The notes: generated by a model from the letters alone, not told the origin. A stretch of DNA of 64,000 nt from Cristatella mucedo (GCA_009760855.2 WPIO01000117.1:988501-1052500), one strand, 5' to 3'. Shown: positions 23,231-34,240, numbered from the stretch's first letter. Numbers and translations: made by a program.

Positions 23231-23735
23231 GACTCGATAAAAAATGTATTTAGAATTATTATTTTTTATTGAATCGAATCCAGAAAGTTTCTTACAGCTG
23301 ATTTTAAATATTTTACTACTAAACAATATACGATTTGTTATCTTCACTCTAACTGGATTAGTTGCTCCGCTAAGATTAAAAACGAATCCATCTTAGCTTG
23401 CTTGACTAGAATTCTTGATGTCAATAATTTTTTTACATTTTCTTAGCTGTTTTTTATAATTCACCCATCTGCATATTTAAATTCAAATAACATTTTTTTC
23501 AATCTGGTGGCATAACTTTTTGGAGTATTTCTTGACTTAGCAAGATTATTAACAGCAGAACTAATTGAAGTGTATTGCTTCAGTTTTACCAGCAGCAGAT
23601 TCTTGACTCCAGAGTTGTAATTTGTTTTTTACCTCTTATTTATTTTTTATAATTAATAGAACAATTGTTCTCCACTTTCAGCCATAATAAAGCTCTTTCT
23701 ACTGCAAAAGGTGATATATACTCACTCACTCTATG
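23231..23735 (-). pseudogene. Coding-like debris of the AT-rich element
   Basis: Minus-strand pieces such as SRNTPKSYATRLKKMLFEF around 23510 suggest old coding sequence with many stops. No family was recognised. Confidence 0.3.
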
Positions 23736-23739
23736 ATTA

Positions 23740-23751
23740 CTCATATATGTA

Positions 23752-23822
<71 letters not shown>
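23740..23822. repeat. (AT)n microsatellite
   Basis: ATAT runs with ATGTAT interruptions. The flanking TCACTCACTCTATGATTACTCAT on the left and GAATAATCCTAGAGTGAGT on the right are near-inverted, so the tract sits in a potential hairpin. Confidence 0.85.
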
Positions 23823-23825
<3 letters not shown>

Positions 23826-23834
23826 TAATCCTAG

Positions 23835-24735
23835 AGTGAGTAATCGATCAAGAAAATCCTGTAAATGCTTCCGATGCTGCTACAAAAGATTATGCAGATA
23901 TTAAATTATCATAAACTGGAAGATCTGAAGGCGGTAGTTGGTGTGTGAAATATTATCAGTTACTGTTGACCTTATTTCTGTAATTGACGTTATTAACTAA
24001 TATTACATGAATAAAAATTGTATCAGAAAATTAGATAATGTATTCAAGGAAATTAGACATGGGAGAAAATGCTATTTAAATAATTAATGACCCTGTAGAT
24101 CTTAACGGTAGAATTAGACAATGTTACTTAAACAACTTGATTGATAGAAATAAATGAATTTAACAGTTATAGGGATCATGGATAGCACGCTAAATACAGA
24201 CATATTTTGAGTTACATATCAAGAAAATTGAAACAGTAATTTAGGAATGCTGTTATGCTGAAAGGAATCATGGTAGATGGTCCATGATACTCAACACCAG
24301 ATTTTGGAGCGAAAGTACTTATGCCTCCATTATTCTCAAGATCTGTAGTGGACAAACTTTTAGCTGGTAATTATATCCAAGATAATAATGAAACATTAAT
24401 TGAAAGTACTTTTAGAGCAGTTATTTTGCTATTTTTTTAAAGCAAATAACCATATACAGTTATGTAGAATCAAGATAAAATGTTAAGGAAAGTTTTCTTT
24501 TTATGAAAAGAACTTTTGATCTGGACACAAATATTAAGACTTGCGCTGATAATAATTACATTAAAAATAATTTTTATCAAGTGATTAGAAGTAAAATATC
24601 AGCTAATTCTAAAAAATATGCTAATCTTTTAAACCCGATTCGAGGTTGTGACACAGCAACTAAATCCTACTCAGTTACTAAAGCGATAAATGGGGAAGAT
24701 ACTAAGATAAAAGGAAACTTAACACTGGCTTGAAT
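23835..24735 (+). pseudogene. Phage-tail-fibre-like fragment, plus strand
   Basis: Plus-strand frames contain NASDAATKDYADI near 23862-23900, then after several breaks a 76-codon open piece at 24503-24733 with TATKSYSVTKAINGEDTK and KGNLTL. The DAATK-Y-D linker and the GDT..GNL turn are the same motif pair found on the minus strand at 17.1-17.3 kb, so the AT-rich element seems to carry two fibre-like genes in opposite orientation. Stops and frameshifts show decay. The assignment rests on short motifs only. Confidence 0.42.
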
Positions 24736-25239
24736 TTCTGCAAAATGAACTTTTAGAATTCATTCTCCTAATCTAGCAAAGCTGACATATTTAGAAATAA
24801 ATAATTAAATACCGATTGGTATACTTATCAGCACAAATAGGTCATCGCTATTGGTTCAAGTGGAAGTAGTGTTAGACCAGTTAATCAATTAGATTTTTTA
24901 TCTAGATTGATGTAAAAGTGCAAAAACCCAACTTCCTCCAAGCTAATAATAAAAATAGTAGCCATTCTTGGGGCTCAGTTAGAAAAAAATAATACTAATG
25001 ACAATGAGGCATTTTAAATTGCTAAAACTACAGCTATTTGAAATAGTACTTTTAAAAGTGGTATTACTAGTGCAAGGTATCAAATGATAACATCAAACAT
25101 TGAAGCCTACATAATAGATAAAAGTCAGTAATAGTTAGAAACTACCTGCACCGTTTCGCAGATGCAATCCTTCTAACTCCAAACATATTAACAAGCTTCA
25201 TCGTTTTAAGTAAATTAGGCCTAATATATTCTGGAATTA
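24736..25239. other. AT-rich debris
   Basis: Continuation of the AT-rich element with short open pieces on the plus strand. Nothing identifiable before the LINE begins. Confidence 0.4.
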
Positions 25240-25887
25240 ATAATTGAAATCTATGTGTCCTGTTCCAAAGTGACCTTTCTTTAGACGACCACATCAGCTC
25301 CACAAGCAAGGCCACCTACTTTCAGCTACAAAGCATTGCTAAAATCGGGCTTTTTAGACAGAGAAACCACATTTAAGTTGGTCCATGCATTTATGACTTC
25401 CAGTCTTGACTTCTGTTACTCATCGCATACTAGTCTACCGGCCTGTGCAATCAGGCGCTTACAGCTGGTGCAAAACTCTGCAGCGTGGCTTGTCTGGCTT
25501 GACCTGCGCAGTTGCCACATCACATCACTTCTCGCCGATCTGCACTGGCTACCAGTCAAGAAACGCATCAGCTTTAAGGTTTTGTCGCTCACTTTTAGGT
25601 CACTTCATCCTTTGGCTCCAGCCCACCTATCAGATTTACTTCCTCACCAAGCTAAGCATCGCATCATCCACTTTTTGTAATCTAACTGTTTACCAATACC
25701 TCGTACAAACCTCAAATCCTTTGAAGACCGTGCATTTAGTTCGTATGCTCCCAAAGCCTGGAACTCACTCCCGACTTGTGTCGCTCCATCCTCTGACTTG
25801 ACCACATTTTAAAAGAAATTAAAAAACGCACCTATTTATCACAGAATTTCTTGGGTCCTTCTGATTCGACCTGAATGCGCGTATGCC
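25240..25887 (+). mobile_element. L2/CR1-type LINE fragment, copy without tail
   Basis: Carries the ORF2 C-terminal region in order: DRETTFKLVHAF, RRLQLVQNSAAW, then LHWLPVKKRISFK and SDLLPHQAKHR. It lacks the 3' tail and joins directly to another copy at 25888. A head-to-tail arrangement could come from insertion of one copy into the other followed by deletion. Confidence 0.85.
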
Positions 25888-26640
25888 TATTTTCAGCTTC
25901 ATAACATTGCTAAAATTCAGGCTTTTTTAGATAAGGATACCACGTCCACGTTGGTCCATGCATTCGTAACATCCCGTCTCGACTTCTGCAACTCACTGCT
26001 TACTGGCCTACCAGCATGTGCGATCAGGCGATTGCAGCTGGTGTCAAACATCGCAGTTGCCACATTACTCCACTTCTCGCCGACCTGCACTGGCTACGAG
26101 TCAAGCAACGGATTGACTTCAAGGTTCTGTCACTCACTTTTAGGTCCCTTCATATTATGGCTCCAGCCTATCTCTCAGATATAGTACCCCATCAGGCCGA
26201 GCATCGTACCACTCGCTTTTCGGAATCCAACAGTCTACCAATACCTCGTACAAACCTCAAATCTTTTGGAGACCGTGCATTTAGTTCGTATGTTCTCAAA
26301 GCCTGGAACTGCCTCCCGACCTGCGTCAGAACATCCCCTGACCTGACCACATTTAAAAGGAACTTAAAAACACACCTAATTAGGACAGCATTTAGTGGGT
26401 CCTGTGATTCGTCCTTCATGCGCTTATGCGTGCTGACACTGTGCATACTGCCACTAACCACACTTGCATGCTGACCCTGTACATGACACCCCTAAATATG
26501 TTAGTCTTGTTGCTTATTGAGCATGCCACCACTAACCATTCGATCGTGTTTCCTTTGCAGCAAATTTAAAGTGCTTAGAAAGAGATCGTTTTCTCTGACG
26601 GCGCTTTTATCAAGTGCGTTATTATTAATTTTTATTGTAT
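25888..26640 (+). mobile_element. L2/CR1-type LINE fragment, copy with tail
   Basis: ORF2 C-terminal region (FVTSRLDFCNSLLTGLP, LKSFGDRAFSSYVLKAWN, then LPTCVRTSPDLTTFKRNLK) followed by a 3' UTR and a tail at 26565-26640 with GTGCTTAGAAAGAGAT and GACGGCGCTTTTATCAA. This is one of the best preserved copies, with a 152-codon open piece at 26016-26471. Confidence 0.88.
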
Positions 26641-27629
26641 TCTTTAATAATTAATTTAATGACAAACTTTAATTATGCAGAATCTATGCCTATAATAGAA
26701 GGAGCATTTAACTTTACAATTAAAAACCTAATAAAGTTACAGTTCGTTATCCAAAGCTGGTTTTTAATAATGCTGGCATTTCAACCCCATGGCTTAACGA
26801 TGATGTTGAAATTTGAATAACAAAAAGAGTTGCATAGAGTAATAATCATCATCATCATACACTTGATATAGCGTCCTCGGAGAACTCAATCTCTTTCTAG
26901 GTTCTGTACGTTTGCTGCAAATGAAGAATGAATGAATGGTTAGGGACATTTAAATATTTCAATGGCGTTTTAATGCATTTTAATATAATGGACAGTTTTA
27001 AAATTGAAACGTCTCGCATAAACGTGTTTTTAAAGATTAGTTATAGGGCAATTACTAAAATTATAGTAGGTACAAGTGAAATAACTATGAATGAGATCAC
27101 TAAAGCAGAGACAGAAGCACCCGATAATATTATGAAAATTACTTAAAATAAAAACTATAATTGTATCTAAAATTATACCTTCAATTCAAAGTTTTCTTAA
27201 ATAAACTCTTTAGGCGGAAAAAAAAGTTGAAGATTAAAATCTCTCGTTTACTGCTCTAAATAGTTCGATAATTTTTAATTGCATCCAATTAAGCACCTGG
27301 CCTTATTTTATTAATAGCATCAATTTTAAAATCTATGAAATCAGCAAATATACTTCTATCTCAAACCTTTTTAGAAATGTTGGCCATATATGGCAGTTTC
27401 ATTACGATCATTGGTGACTGCTGACGTTGCCACGCCCTCTATACACTATAAAAATGTACACAATAGCAAGCAGATAAATATATAAATAACCTGATTAGCA
27501 GACATAGTAATAAATTGAACTCCGTCTCCGTCTTTTAGGACACTTGGATTCGTTTTCTTTAGCTTCGTCATAAATCGTGTCTTCGTAATAAATTTAGCGA
27601 ATCCTACATCTTCTTTCCATTAGTTTATC
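26641..27629 (+). other. AT-rich debris with a LINE tail remnant
   Basis: Continuation of the AT-rich island. Open pieces occur on the plus strand (26635-26820 and 27003-27146, the latter with KISYRAITKIIVGTSEI) and on the minus strand near 27290. No family was recognised. A reversed L2 tail at about 26850-26905 lies between the two plus-strand pieces. Confidence 0.35.
26850..26905 (-). repeat. L2-type LINE 3' tail remnant
   Basis: Reverse complement of the common tail (AACCTAGAAAGAGATTGAGT, then TCTCCGAGGACGCTATATCAA). It is preceded by an ATC microsatellite. Confidence 0.55.
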
Positions 27630-28078
27630 AGAGATGTCGTACCTCGCTGAACTGCTGCATCAGTTTCAGCCTGTTCGCGCCCTCGGGTCCTGTGTGGACA
27701 ATAAATTGGCTGTTCCATTCCGCCGCTTAAAGACCGTCGGCGACAGAAGCTTTAGCTCTGCAGGCCCTAGAGCTGTGGAACTCGCTTCCACAATTCTTAC
27801 GCAACGACAACTGCTCTCCTGTTGCCGACTATGGCTCATCCTTTTCAGCGGTCCTGAGCTGCTACTTCCATGCTACTCACTACCTCAACTGCTCTCCTTA
27901 CTCTGCCATGCTTTCCACTTTCTCTTTGTTGCCTGAAACGAAGTCGGTTGGCTACCGAATGCGTATCAAAAGCCGCTAAGGCTGTGAGTGCGCTACACAA
28001 AACTCTCCTAGGTAACACCCACGCGGTCTTTATGACTTTGTGGAGTTACAGACGGAGATACATTACATTGCATACATG
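27630..28078 (+). mobile_element. LINE family B fragment, plus strand
   Basis: The frame from 27634 reads YLAELLHQFQPVRALGS, then FRRLKTVGDRSFSSAGPRA, the C-terminal region after reverse transcriptase. It continues into the 3' UTR that is the reverse complement of 13966-14370, ending GAGTTACAGACGGAGATACA and a short CATT tail. Frame breaks in the UTR are expected; the coding piece is 5'-truncated. Confidence 0.78.
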
Positions 28079-28099
28079 TCACAGATTCCATTAAGCTGA

Positions 28100-28333
28100 T
28101 CTATATGTGACGTACAAAGATCTGGGATTAACTAACCTAGAGAATTATAAATTATACGCTGAGCAGCTCCTCTCAATTTATGAAGACAACTATGTAGTGC
28201 CATTCTATACGATTGCTCACAATTAAGAATTCTCTGCAAATCCATTTTTATATTATTCCATAAATTTATTTCATTTGAAACTTGTTTATATTGGTCTTCT
28301 TCGTATTCAGCATTTTTAGATTCACTAGACAGA
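28100..28333 (-). pseudogene. Coding-like remnant of the AT-rich element
   Basis: A minus-strand frame of about 65 codons without stops (NAEYEEDQYKQVSNEINLW, then QRILNCEQSYRMALHSC) lies between a LINE and the minisatellite. It has the composition of the AT-rich island; the family was not recognised. Confidence 0.35.
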
Positions 28334-28340
28334 TAATCCT

Positions 28341-28820
28341 GATCGCTAGATCACTAGATCACTAGATCACTAGATCACTAGATCACTAGATCACTAGATC
28401 ACTAGATCGGTGGATCACTAGATCGGTGGATCACTAGATCGGTGGATCACTAGATCGGTGGATCACTAGATCGGTGGATCACTAGATCGGTGGATCACCA
28501 GATCGGTAGATCACCAGATCGGTAGATCACCAGATCGGTAGATCACCAGATCGGTAGATCACCAGATCGGTAGATCACCAGATCGGTAGATCACCAGATC
28601 GGTAGATCACTAGATCGGTAGATCACTAGATCGGTAGATCACTAGATCGGTAGATCACCAGATCGGTAGATCACCAGATCGGTAGATCACTAGATCGGTA
28701 GATCACTAGATCGGTAGATCACTAGATCGGTAGATCACTAGATCGGTAGATCACTAGATCGGTAGATCACTAGATCGGTAGATCACCAGATCGGTAGATC
28801 ACTAGATCACCAGATCGGTA
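28341..28820. repeat. GATC minisatellite, 60 units of 8 bp
   Basis: Sixty GATCNNNN units in strict 8-bp register (the first GATC is at 28341 and the last at 28813, exactly 59 periods apart). The first eight or so are GATCACTA. Then come dimers GATCGGTG-GATCACTA, then GATCGGTA-GATCACCA, then GATCGGTA-GATCACTA. The stepwise change of the variable four bases shows local amplification of 16-bp dimers. Confidence 0.97.
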
Positions 28821-28962
28821 GATTGATATTCCCATTCTTCTCCGGAAAGATTTTGTCTTCAGAACCAGAAGATTTATATTAGATTGAGCATCTTTAAAAT
28901 CGGATTCATGTGCAAATTACTTCGGTGGGTTGTACATTTCTCTTCTACTTTATACAAGCCAA

Positions 28963-29092
28963 GCTGGTTTGGCCCAGTAGTTAAGGTGCTTGCCCCGATC
29001 AAGGTCTAGCCGAGGTCGTGGGCTCGAGCGCCATGACATATGTGAAGCGCCTGAATATAGATTGAATTCTCTCAGGGCGCTATACAAATGAT
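28963..29092 (+). repeat. tRNA-derived SINE family 1, full-length copy
   Basis: Head CTGGTTTGGCCCAGTAGTTA (A box), GGTCGTGGGCTCGAGCGCC (B-box region), then the LINE-like tail GTGAAGCGCCTGAATATAGA and CAGGGCGCTATACAAATG. It is inserted between the minisatellite and the polymerase remnant. Confidence 0.85.
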
Positions 29093-29149
29093 ATATATTT
29101 TGTCAAATATTCTTTTTTTGTAGGTAATATTTACTAGGAATTACAGATG

Positions 29150-31360
29150 CGACAAGTGCCGCCAGTTTCCTTAATTCGATAGTTTCCTAATGCGTGCGTA
29201 TGAATCCCACAATCTAAACAGTACTTCTTGCTTTCTAACGCGGATAAGGCTTTCTTGCTCTGCTTAATAGTAAAGATCTTACTCTTCTTGCTTTGTATAC
29301 TGAACTGTTCAAAGTATAAATATTTCTTAGAGCTGAGACTGTTTAAATAATTGACACTAGATAAATTCTTCTTAACGACCGACTTAGTTACTCCCTTAGC
29401 CTTCCTAGCATTGACTCTTCTACAAAACTTCCATAGGCTTTCGTCTTTGACTCTTGCATAGAATAAAGCTTTGATCGCAAGGAGTCACATTTGCTTGATA
29501 CTTGATGAAAATTATCACCTCAATTTTTTGCCCACTTCACAGCAACTTCATACTTAAACTTACCAAAATCTTTACTATTCGACTAATAATTTATTTTGCA
29601 TTTCCATCTTTCCACATCACTGATCCTTTACCATGGGAATTTAAGTCGAATGGTCCAGAAAATGACTCGGTCTTCATTAATGTTTTCAGTTGTAGCATGC
29701 ATTACTAGTGAATCTGTTTTAGTGTAAGATAACCTAAATTTATCTCCATAAAAATGTTCAGCTCAAGATTGTAAATCCAGCGTAAATTGATTCGCTTAGT
29801 ATAACTACGCTCCCAGTTGGTTTAATACAAACAGCACTGTCATCACAGATCTTCTCCTTGAAAATACCTAGGACTTCTATAACGCTTTTCTAGTACAGTT
29901 TCATTAAGATCAGATTCCCTATTGAAAACCTCGATTTTCCTTCTTCCCCTAAAATTGTCCATATTATTATCAAAGATTGCATGTTTAACTGCTTATTTAA
30001 TTTCTTCTGTAAGTCATTCTTTGGCTCGTTTCGAAGGTCGGTGTTGTAATCTGTGTAACTAGCCAACCAATCAGGTTGACTGAACTGCATTTATCCTCTG
30101 TGAACCTTCTTAAGATTGTAACCAAGTGCAATACACTATTGAAGATTTAGATACTGTAAATATAGAGTTCCTTTGGTAATAAGCCTAATTTCTAGCACTA
30201 TTTTTTAGATGGATCATCCATCGCCTCGGTAAAATGTAGACTGATACCTAGAAAATTTATCCTTAGGGAACTTTCAGAACCTGCGATATCGGTGGAGTCT
30301 GGGAAGATATCGGGAAGTTCATTTGGACCTTCCATGTCTATTTCTCGAACGAATCATTTATTGGAGACTCTGGCTAAGTCACTTTATCAAATCGGCGGTC
30401 CATTTTGAAACCGCATTACTTGTAAGGAACTTAAAATCTTCAGTTGATAACTTTAGCTTCATTTTCTCATCCATAACCTTTTGTAGCGTCGAGGTAAAGC
30501 AACCAAGGCTTCTCCTCATCCTAATGAAATCCATGAAAAAACATTGTAGCCGTAGCATAGGATTCAGAAACCTGCGTCATTCCTCCATATATTTCTCACT
30601 CAAAAAACGCATACTTTTCAACATTAGTTATCAATTCCAATACAATACCACTAACCTTAAAACCGAGAGTCCATGTCACTTGAGGAGTAGTTATAACCTT
30701 GGCTAGATTAACTTGTTAACTTGGGTAAATTGATTCTCTAAACGCCTCATCAACATCCGCTAGTAATAACGCATCCAACTTTAGATACAACTCATAGTAC
30801 TGACATATATTGTTAATTCTGGGTAGACATCCTTACGGACGAAAATCTGAATCTGAAAAGCTTGAATAGGCATTCCTAGTATCATTGAAAGTATTTTAGC
30901 ATATCTTAGATTCTTAAAAAATTTATCTGACCAGACTTTAGCATTTGAATAACAATCTCTTAAACATGTCTCCAAACTCTATAGTTAAGAACTTCGCCAT
31001 ATTGTTTGCAATGTCTTTCTTTTTATCAGTGTCACAATCCAATCAATTAACCATAAGGTGAGAACCGTAACCTAGTAAATTGTAAATGTAAACTGGTAAC
31101 TTCGCTCTCTACATAAATTCTTAGTTTCAAATTACGCATTATGCGTTTCCCTTATACTTACCAGTCACGTAGCACTGATCTAATATGTAATGTAATATAA
31201 TGTAATGTATCTCCGTCTGTAACTCCACAAAGTCATAAAGACCATGTGGGTGTTACGCAGGAGAGTTTTGTATAGCGAACTCACAGCCTAAGCAGCTTTC
31301 GGTACGCATTCGGTATCTTATCATCTGCTGGGTATCCTCCACAAATCCAGCACTACTCAG
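29150..31360 (-). pseudogene. Polinton/adintovirus-like family B DNA polymerase, broken
   Basis: A replicative DNA polymerase remnant read on the minus strand in many frames. In order, high to low coordinate, the visible landmarks are CWICG at 31352-31338, TGKYKG near 31160, a GYGSHL exonuclease-II-like motif at about 31072-31052, YLKLDALLLADV (exonuclease III type) at 30788-30751, YLDATKGYG (polymerase motif A) at 30500-30471, and a motif C remnant KTDS at 29720-29709 whose first catalytic Asp is replaced by Lys. A C-terminal region at 29405-29150 includes KGVTKSVVKK. Order and spacing fit protein-primed PolB of Polintons/adintoviruses. Numerous stops and frameshifts, the lost catalytic residue and a LINE insertion between the first two landmarks make it non-functional. 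The N-terminal domain was not recognised. Confidence 0.72.
31184..31317 (-). mobile_element. LINE family B 3' end inserted in the polymerase remnant
   Basis: About 130 bp matching the family B terminus (ATGTATCTCCGTCTGTAACT onward), with a variable ATGTA tail on its left. It is heavily 5'-truncated and separates the CWICG and TGKYKG parts of the polymerase. Confidence 0.75.
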
Positions 31361-31711
31361 AGTTCTTTAATGATTAATATTCTGCTAGGCTCATCATTGA
31401 TCTATCAAATACCTTATTCTTTGGTCATGTTACGTTTACATCGTCTTTCGATTTAGACATTCTAGACTCAGCAGTATGCAACAGTAACATTAACACGACA
31501 GCGACCATGAGCGACAATACATTAATATAATAAGTTAATATCCATATAGTAGATAAGTCTATTTGGCAGCAGCGGATGGCTACGTGTTCAACAGCAGCCA
31601 TGCCAGCAACGGCTTTCCAGCCTAGAGCTCAAATTTGCTCAAATGCCAACGCTGAGTCCGGAACTACTACTGCCTATCTCACTGTGCAGCCTTTTATACG
31701 GCCTCTGCCAT
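31361..31711. other. Right margin of the AT-rich island
   Basis: AT-rich to about 31560, then rising GC. A minus-strand piece MSKSKDDVNV near 31450 may be more of the polymerase N-terminal side. No terminal inverted repeat was recognised. Confidence 0.3.
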
Positions 31712-31790
31712 AGATTTACAGCATATGTTTAGTGTCTAGAAAGAGATTAAGGTCTCCGAGGGTGCTATACAATTTCGTGATTATTGTAAG
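31712..31790 (+). repeat. L2-type LINE 3' tail remnant
   Basis: TTAGTGTCTAGAAAGAGATT followed by GGTCTCCGAGGGTGCTATAC, the common L2/SINE tail, without adjacent coding sequence. Confidence 0.65.
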
Positions 31791-31917
31791 TACTAGAGAT
31801 TATCGCATAATCGCAAATAATGATTATTAGCTGGCTGGTTTAGCTAGCGTAGCCGCTTCACTCCTGAACCGCTAGGCGGCACCCAACTGCATTAGCCTCG
31901 AAAATAGGCCCATTCCT

Positions 31918-32002
31918 AGGCGTGGACACGCCCATGGACACGCCCACGGACACGCCCACGGACACGCCCACGGACACGCCCACGGACACGCCCACGGACA
32001 CG
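31918..32002. repeat. 12-bp minisatellite (GGACACGCCCAC)n
   Basis: About seven copies of a 12-bp unit, nearly perfect. Confidence 0.92.
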
Positions 32003-34240
32003 GGAGAGTAAGAATCAGTAGTTCTCGTTGAAGCCCTTTGAAGTCATTTGAAAGCTCTGGTTGCTTACTACATAGCCAATGGACTCACCGGCCAACGGGC
32101 TCAGTGTAGAAGCACAGAAATCTCGTGCCCTGCGGGCAGTTGCTGCACTTCATAGTCGATTACCAGTATTTGCCCCCCCCCCACGGTGTCGTCTGCTCCC
32201 CGTGGTGTCGGCTCCCCGAGGTGTCTGCTCCCCGCGGTGTCTGGCACGAGTCGGCTATGGCCACACAGCACGCCTCACGCTAGGACCGACCCGACAGAGC
32301 ATGCAGTGGAAGCTTGCGTGAGAGGAGGTGGAGCGCAAGCGAGCAACAGCGCTCGCACTATGGGGATCGCTACAAGCCCGACTAGTGCAGGAGGCCGGCG
32401 CCGAGTGCCGCCGGCCGCCGAACGCAGGCAACGGACCGCTCGAGCCGGAAAAAACTGCAGCCGCATCGACAAGCAATCAGTCTGCAGACTACGAAAATAC
32501 AGGACGCCGTGCTCCCGTTTTGCACAACGTAGGCTGGGCGATGATCGCACACGGCAGGGCACGTGATCAACGAGCTCTTTGCTCCGGATTTCAACCTCCT
32601 CCTGCCGATCCGAGGGACTTGTTATGAAGGCCGACGCGATGGTGGCGCACAGTGCAGCAGCCACCGTACGCCGAATCAAACTGGGGGTACCCGTGGTGTG
32701 TAACCAGACGATCATCGGTGCCAACGTGGTGCTTGAGCAAGACGGGAACCCGAATGCCCGGATCACTGGATCACCCACTAGATTGACAGAATGCATCCTT
32801 GCCGGCGATTATTAAGGCGATACGAATGCCTTTGCTTCGGCAACACGGCGAGCGCGCACTGGCGACTCGGTGCTCCGCAGACACGCGTGCTCCACACTGA
32901 CTGGGAGGAAGGCCCTGCGACAGCTACACGGTGATTGATTGGGGAGATAACTCTTGGAGATCATGAGCAACCGGCACGAGGCGACGTCACGAAACCAACG
33001 AGTGTCACTCAAGCTGGTGAGAGACAGGTTAGATTTAAGAGTGCAAACGAATGCAATGCAAAAACTCCTTTACAAAAACAGCCTGATCCGCGCGATCCGC
33101 GAGTAGCTACACGGGCAGAGCCGGGCAGAGCCGGGCAGAGCCTAAAGGCGCGCATCCAGACGCGCTGACAGGCACTCAGTGAGCAGGTGTTAGCATCGCC
33201 GGCAGCAGACGGTTGCGGCAGGGCCTCCGTCCGTCGGCACAGGCTCCTCGGTCGAGAGATTCCGAGCCTTGTGTCACATGCTTGCTGCCGACGAGACGCA
33301 AGGCCAGCCACCCGAAGCTGTCCGGTTCGGTGGTCTGGGGGGAGGGCACTCCTACAGCAAACGGAAGCATCCCTAAAAACTCGGCAGACAACCGACGACA
33401 TACTGCAAAAAGAGCAGCGTGTACAGCCACGCCGCCGTTCGGCAAACTGGCGAAGGCTACAGCACAGGCGTTGGCGCTGGCCCCGAGCACTGGCAGCCGC
33501 TCACGTAGTCTGCTCCAACGGATGACTGCCTCGAAGCAAACGCTGACAGCTTTGCCAAGACACCTACCAAAGTGAAGGCCTACAAGTTAGGAGGCTCCAT
33601 GTAGACTTGCAGCAGGCGAGACCCATCGTCCGACGCCGTGACTTCATAGCTAAAGCGGAAGAGACCTTCTGCTGACCAATGGCGCTGACACCGATCGAAA
33701 CACGTGCTGCACGGACGCTGAGCGTTTGCTTTGCGCCGACGAAGGAGTCAGACGCTTGAGCCGACGTTGTTTGAGCCGTTTCTTCACTACCCACTAACGA
33801 GAGTGAAGTCGGCGTCACTGATCAGTGCTCACAGATGAGGACACGGCTTTAGCTGCACGTGGATTCCCGCTGGCTGCTATCTGATGGAAGTTATAATCCC
33901 TTTCTAATTCTTGAAGCTCGACGTCGGTGGTGGCGATTGGACATTTCCGACCACCTGCATCTTTCACACGGCAGCTCTCAGCACTGTTCACTCTTTGCAT
34001 TCCCGGCTCGCAGCCAGACGGCCAATTGAAATTCCCTGTGCGAAATCGTGAAGGTAGTGAGAGAACGGGAAACAGAGAAACAGAGTGTCATAAGCTCAAC
34101 CATCGACCCCCCACCCCCTCCCCCTCCTCCCACGCCACCCCCTCCCCACCCCCTCCCCCACCCCGATGCTAACGCTTCACTGAGCAGTGAGCAAATAAGG
34201 AAGAGATCAATAGAGTGCGGCAAAAGTTAAAGAGAATAAG
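32003..34240. other. Region without recognised gene
   Basis: GC-richer unique-looking DNA. Frames up to 170 codons are open because stops are rare at this composition. I found no domain, no consistent splice pattern and no repeat match, except short homopolymer C runs near 32175 and 34110-34165. Confidence 0.5.

Larger units (their letters stand above)
16650..31560. mobile_element. AT-rich island: decayed Polinton/Maverick or adintovirus-like element
   Basis: Composition changes abruptly to AT-rich at about 16.65 kb and back at about 31.56 kb. Inside are a protein-primed-type family B DNA polymerase remnant (29.15-31.36 kb, minus), tail-fibre-like fragments on both strands and further coding-like debris. 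Mixed gene orientation, about 15 kb total including inserts, and the PolB subtype fit Polintons/Mavericks and the related adintoviruses. Integrase, packaging ATPase, protease and the major capsid protein were not recognised. Terminal inverted repeats were not located, so the limits given are compositional. Later insertions are a hAT element, LINEs, a SINE and a minisatellite. Confidence 0.6.

Noticed and set aside
17020-24735. Bacteriophage contamination
   Set aside because: The motifs are embedded in the same island as an animal-type Polinton polymerase and animal LINEs, and are decayed, so contamination does not explain them.
28341-28820. CRISPR-like regular array
   Set aside because: There are no unique spacers. 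The unit is 8/16 bp and contiguous, in a eukaryotic context, so it is a minisatellite.
32275-32796. 173-codon minus-strand open frame as the missing HAAO terminal exon
   Set aside because: The translation shows none of the second-cupin features of HAAO and no matching phase.
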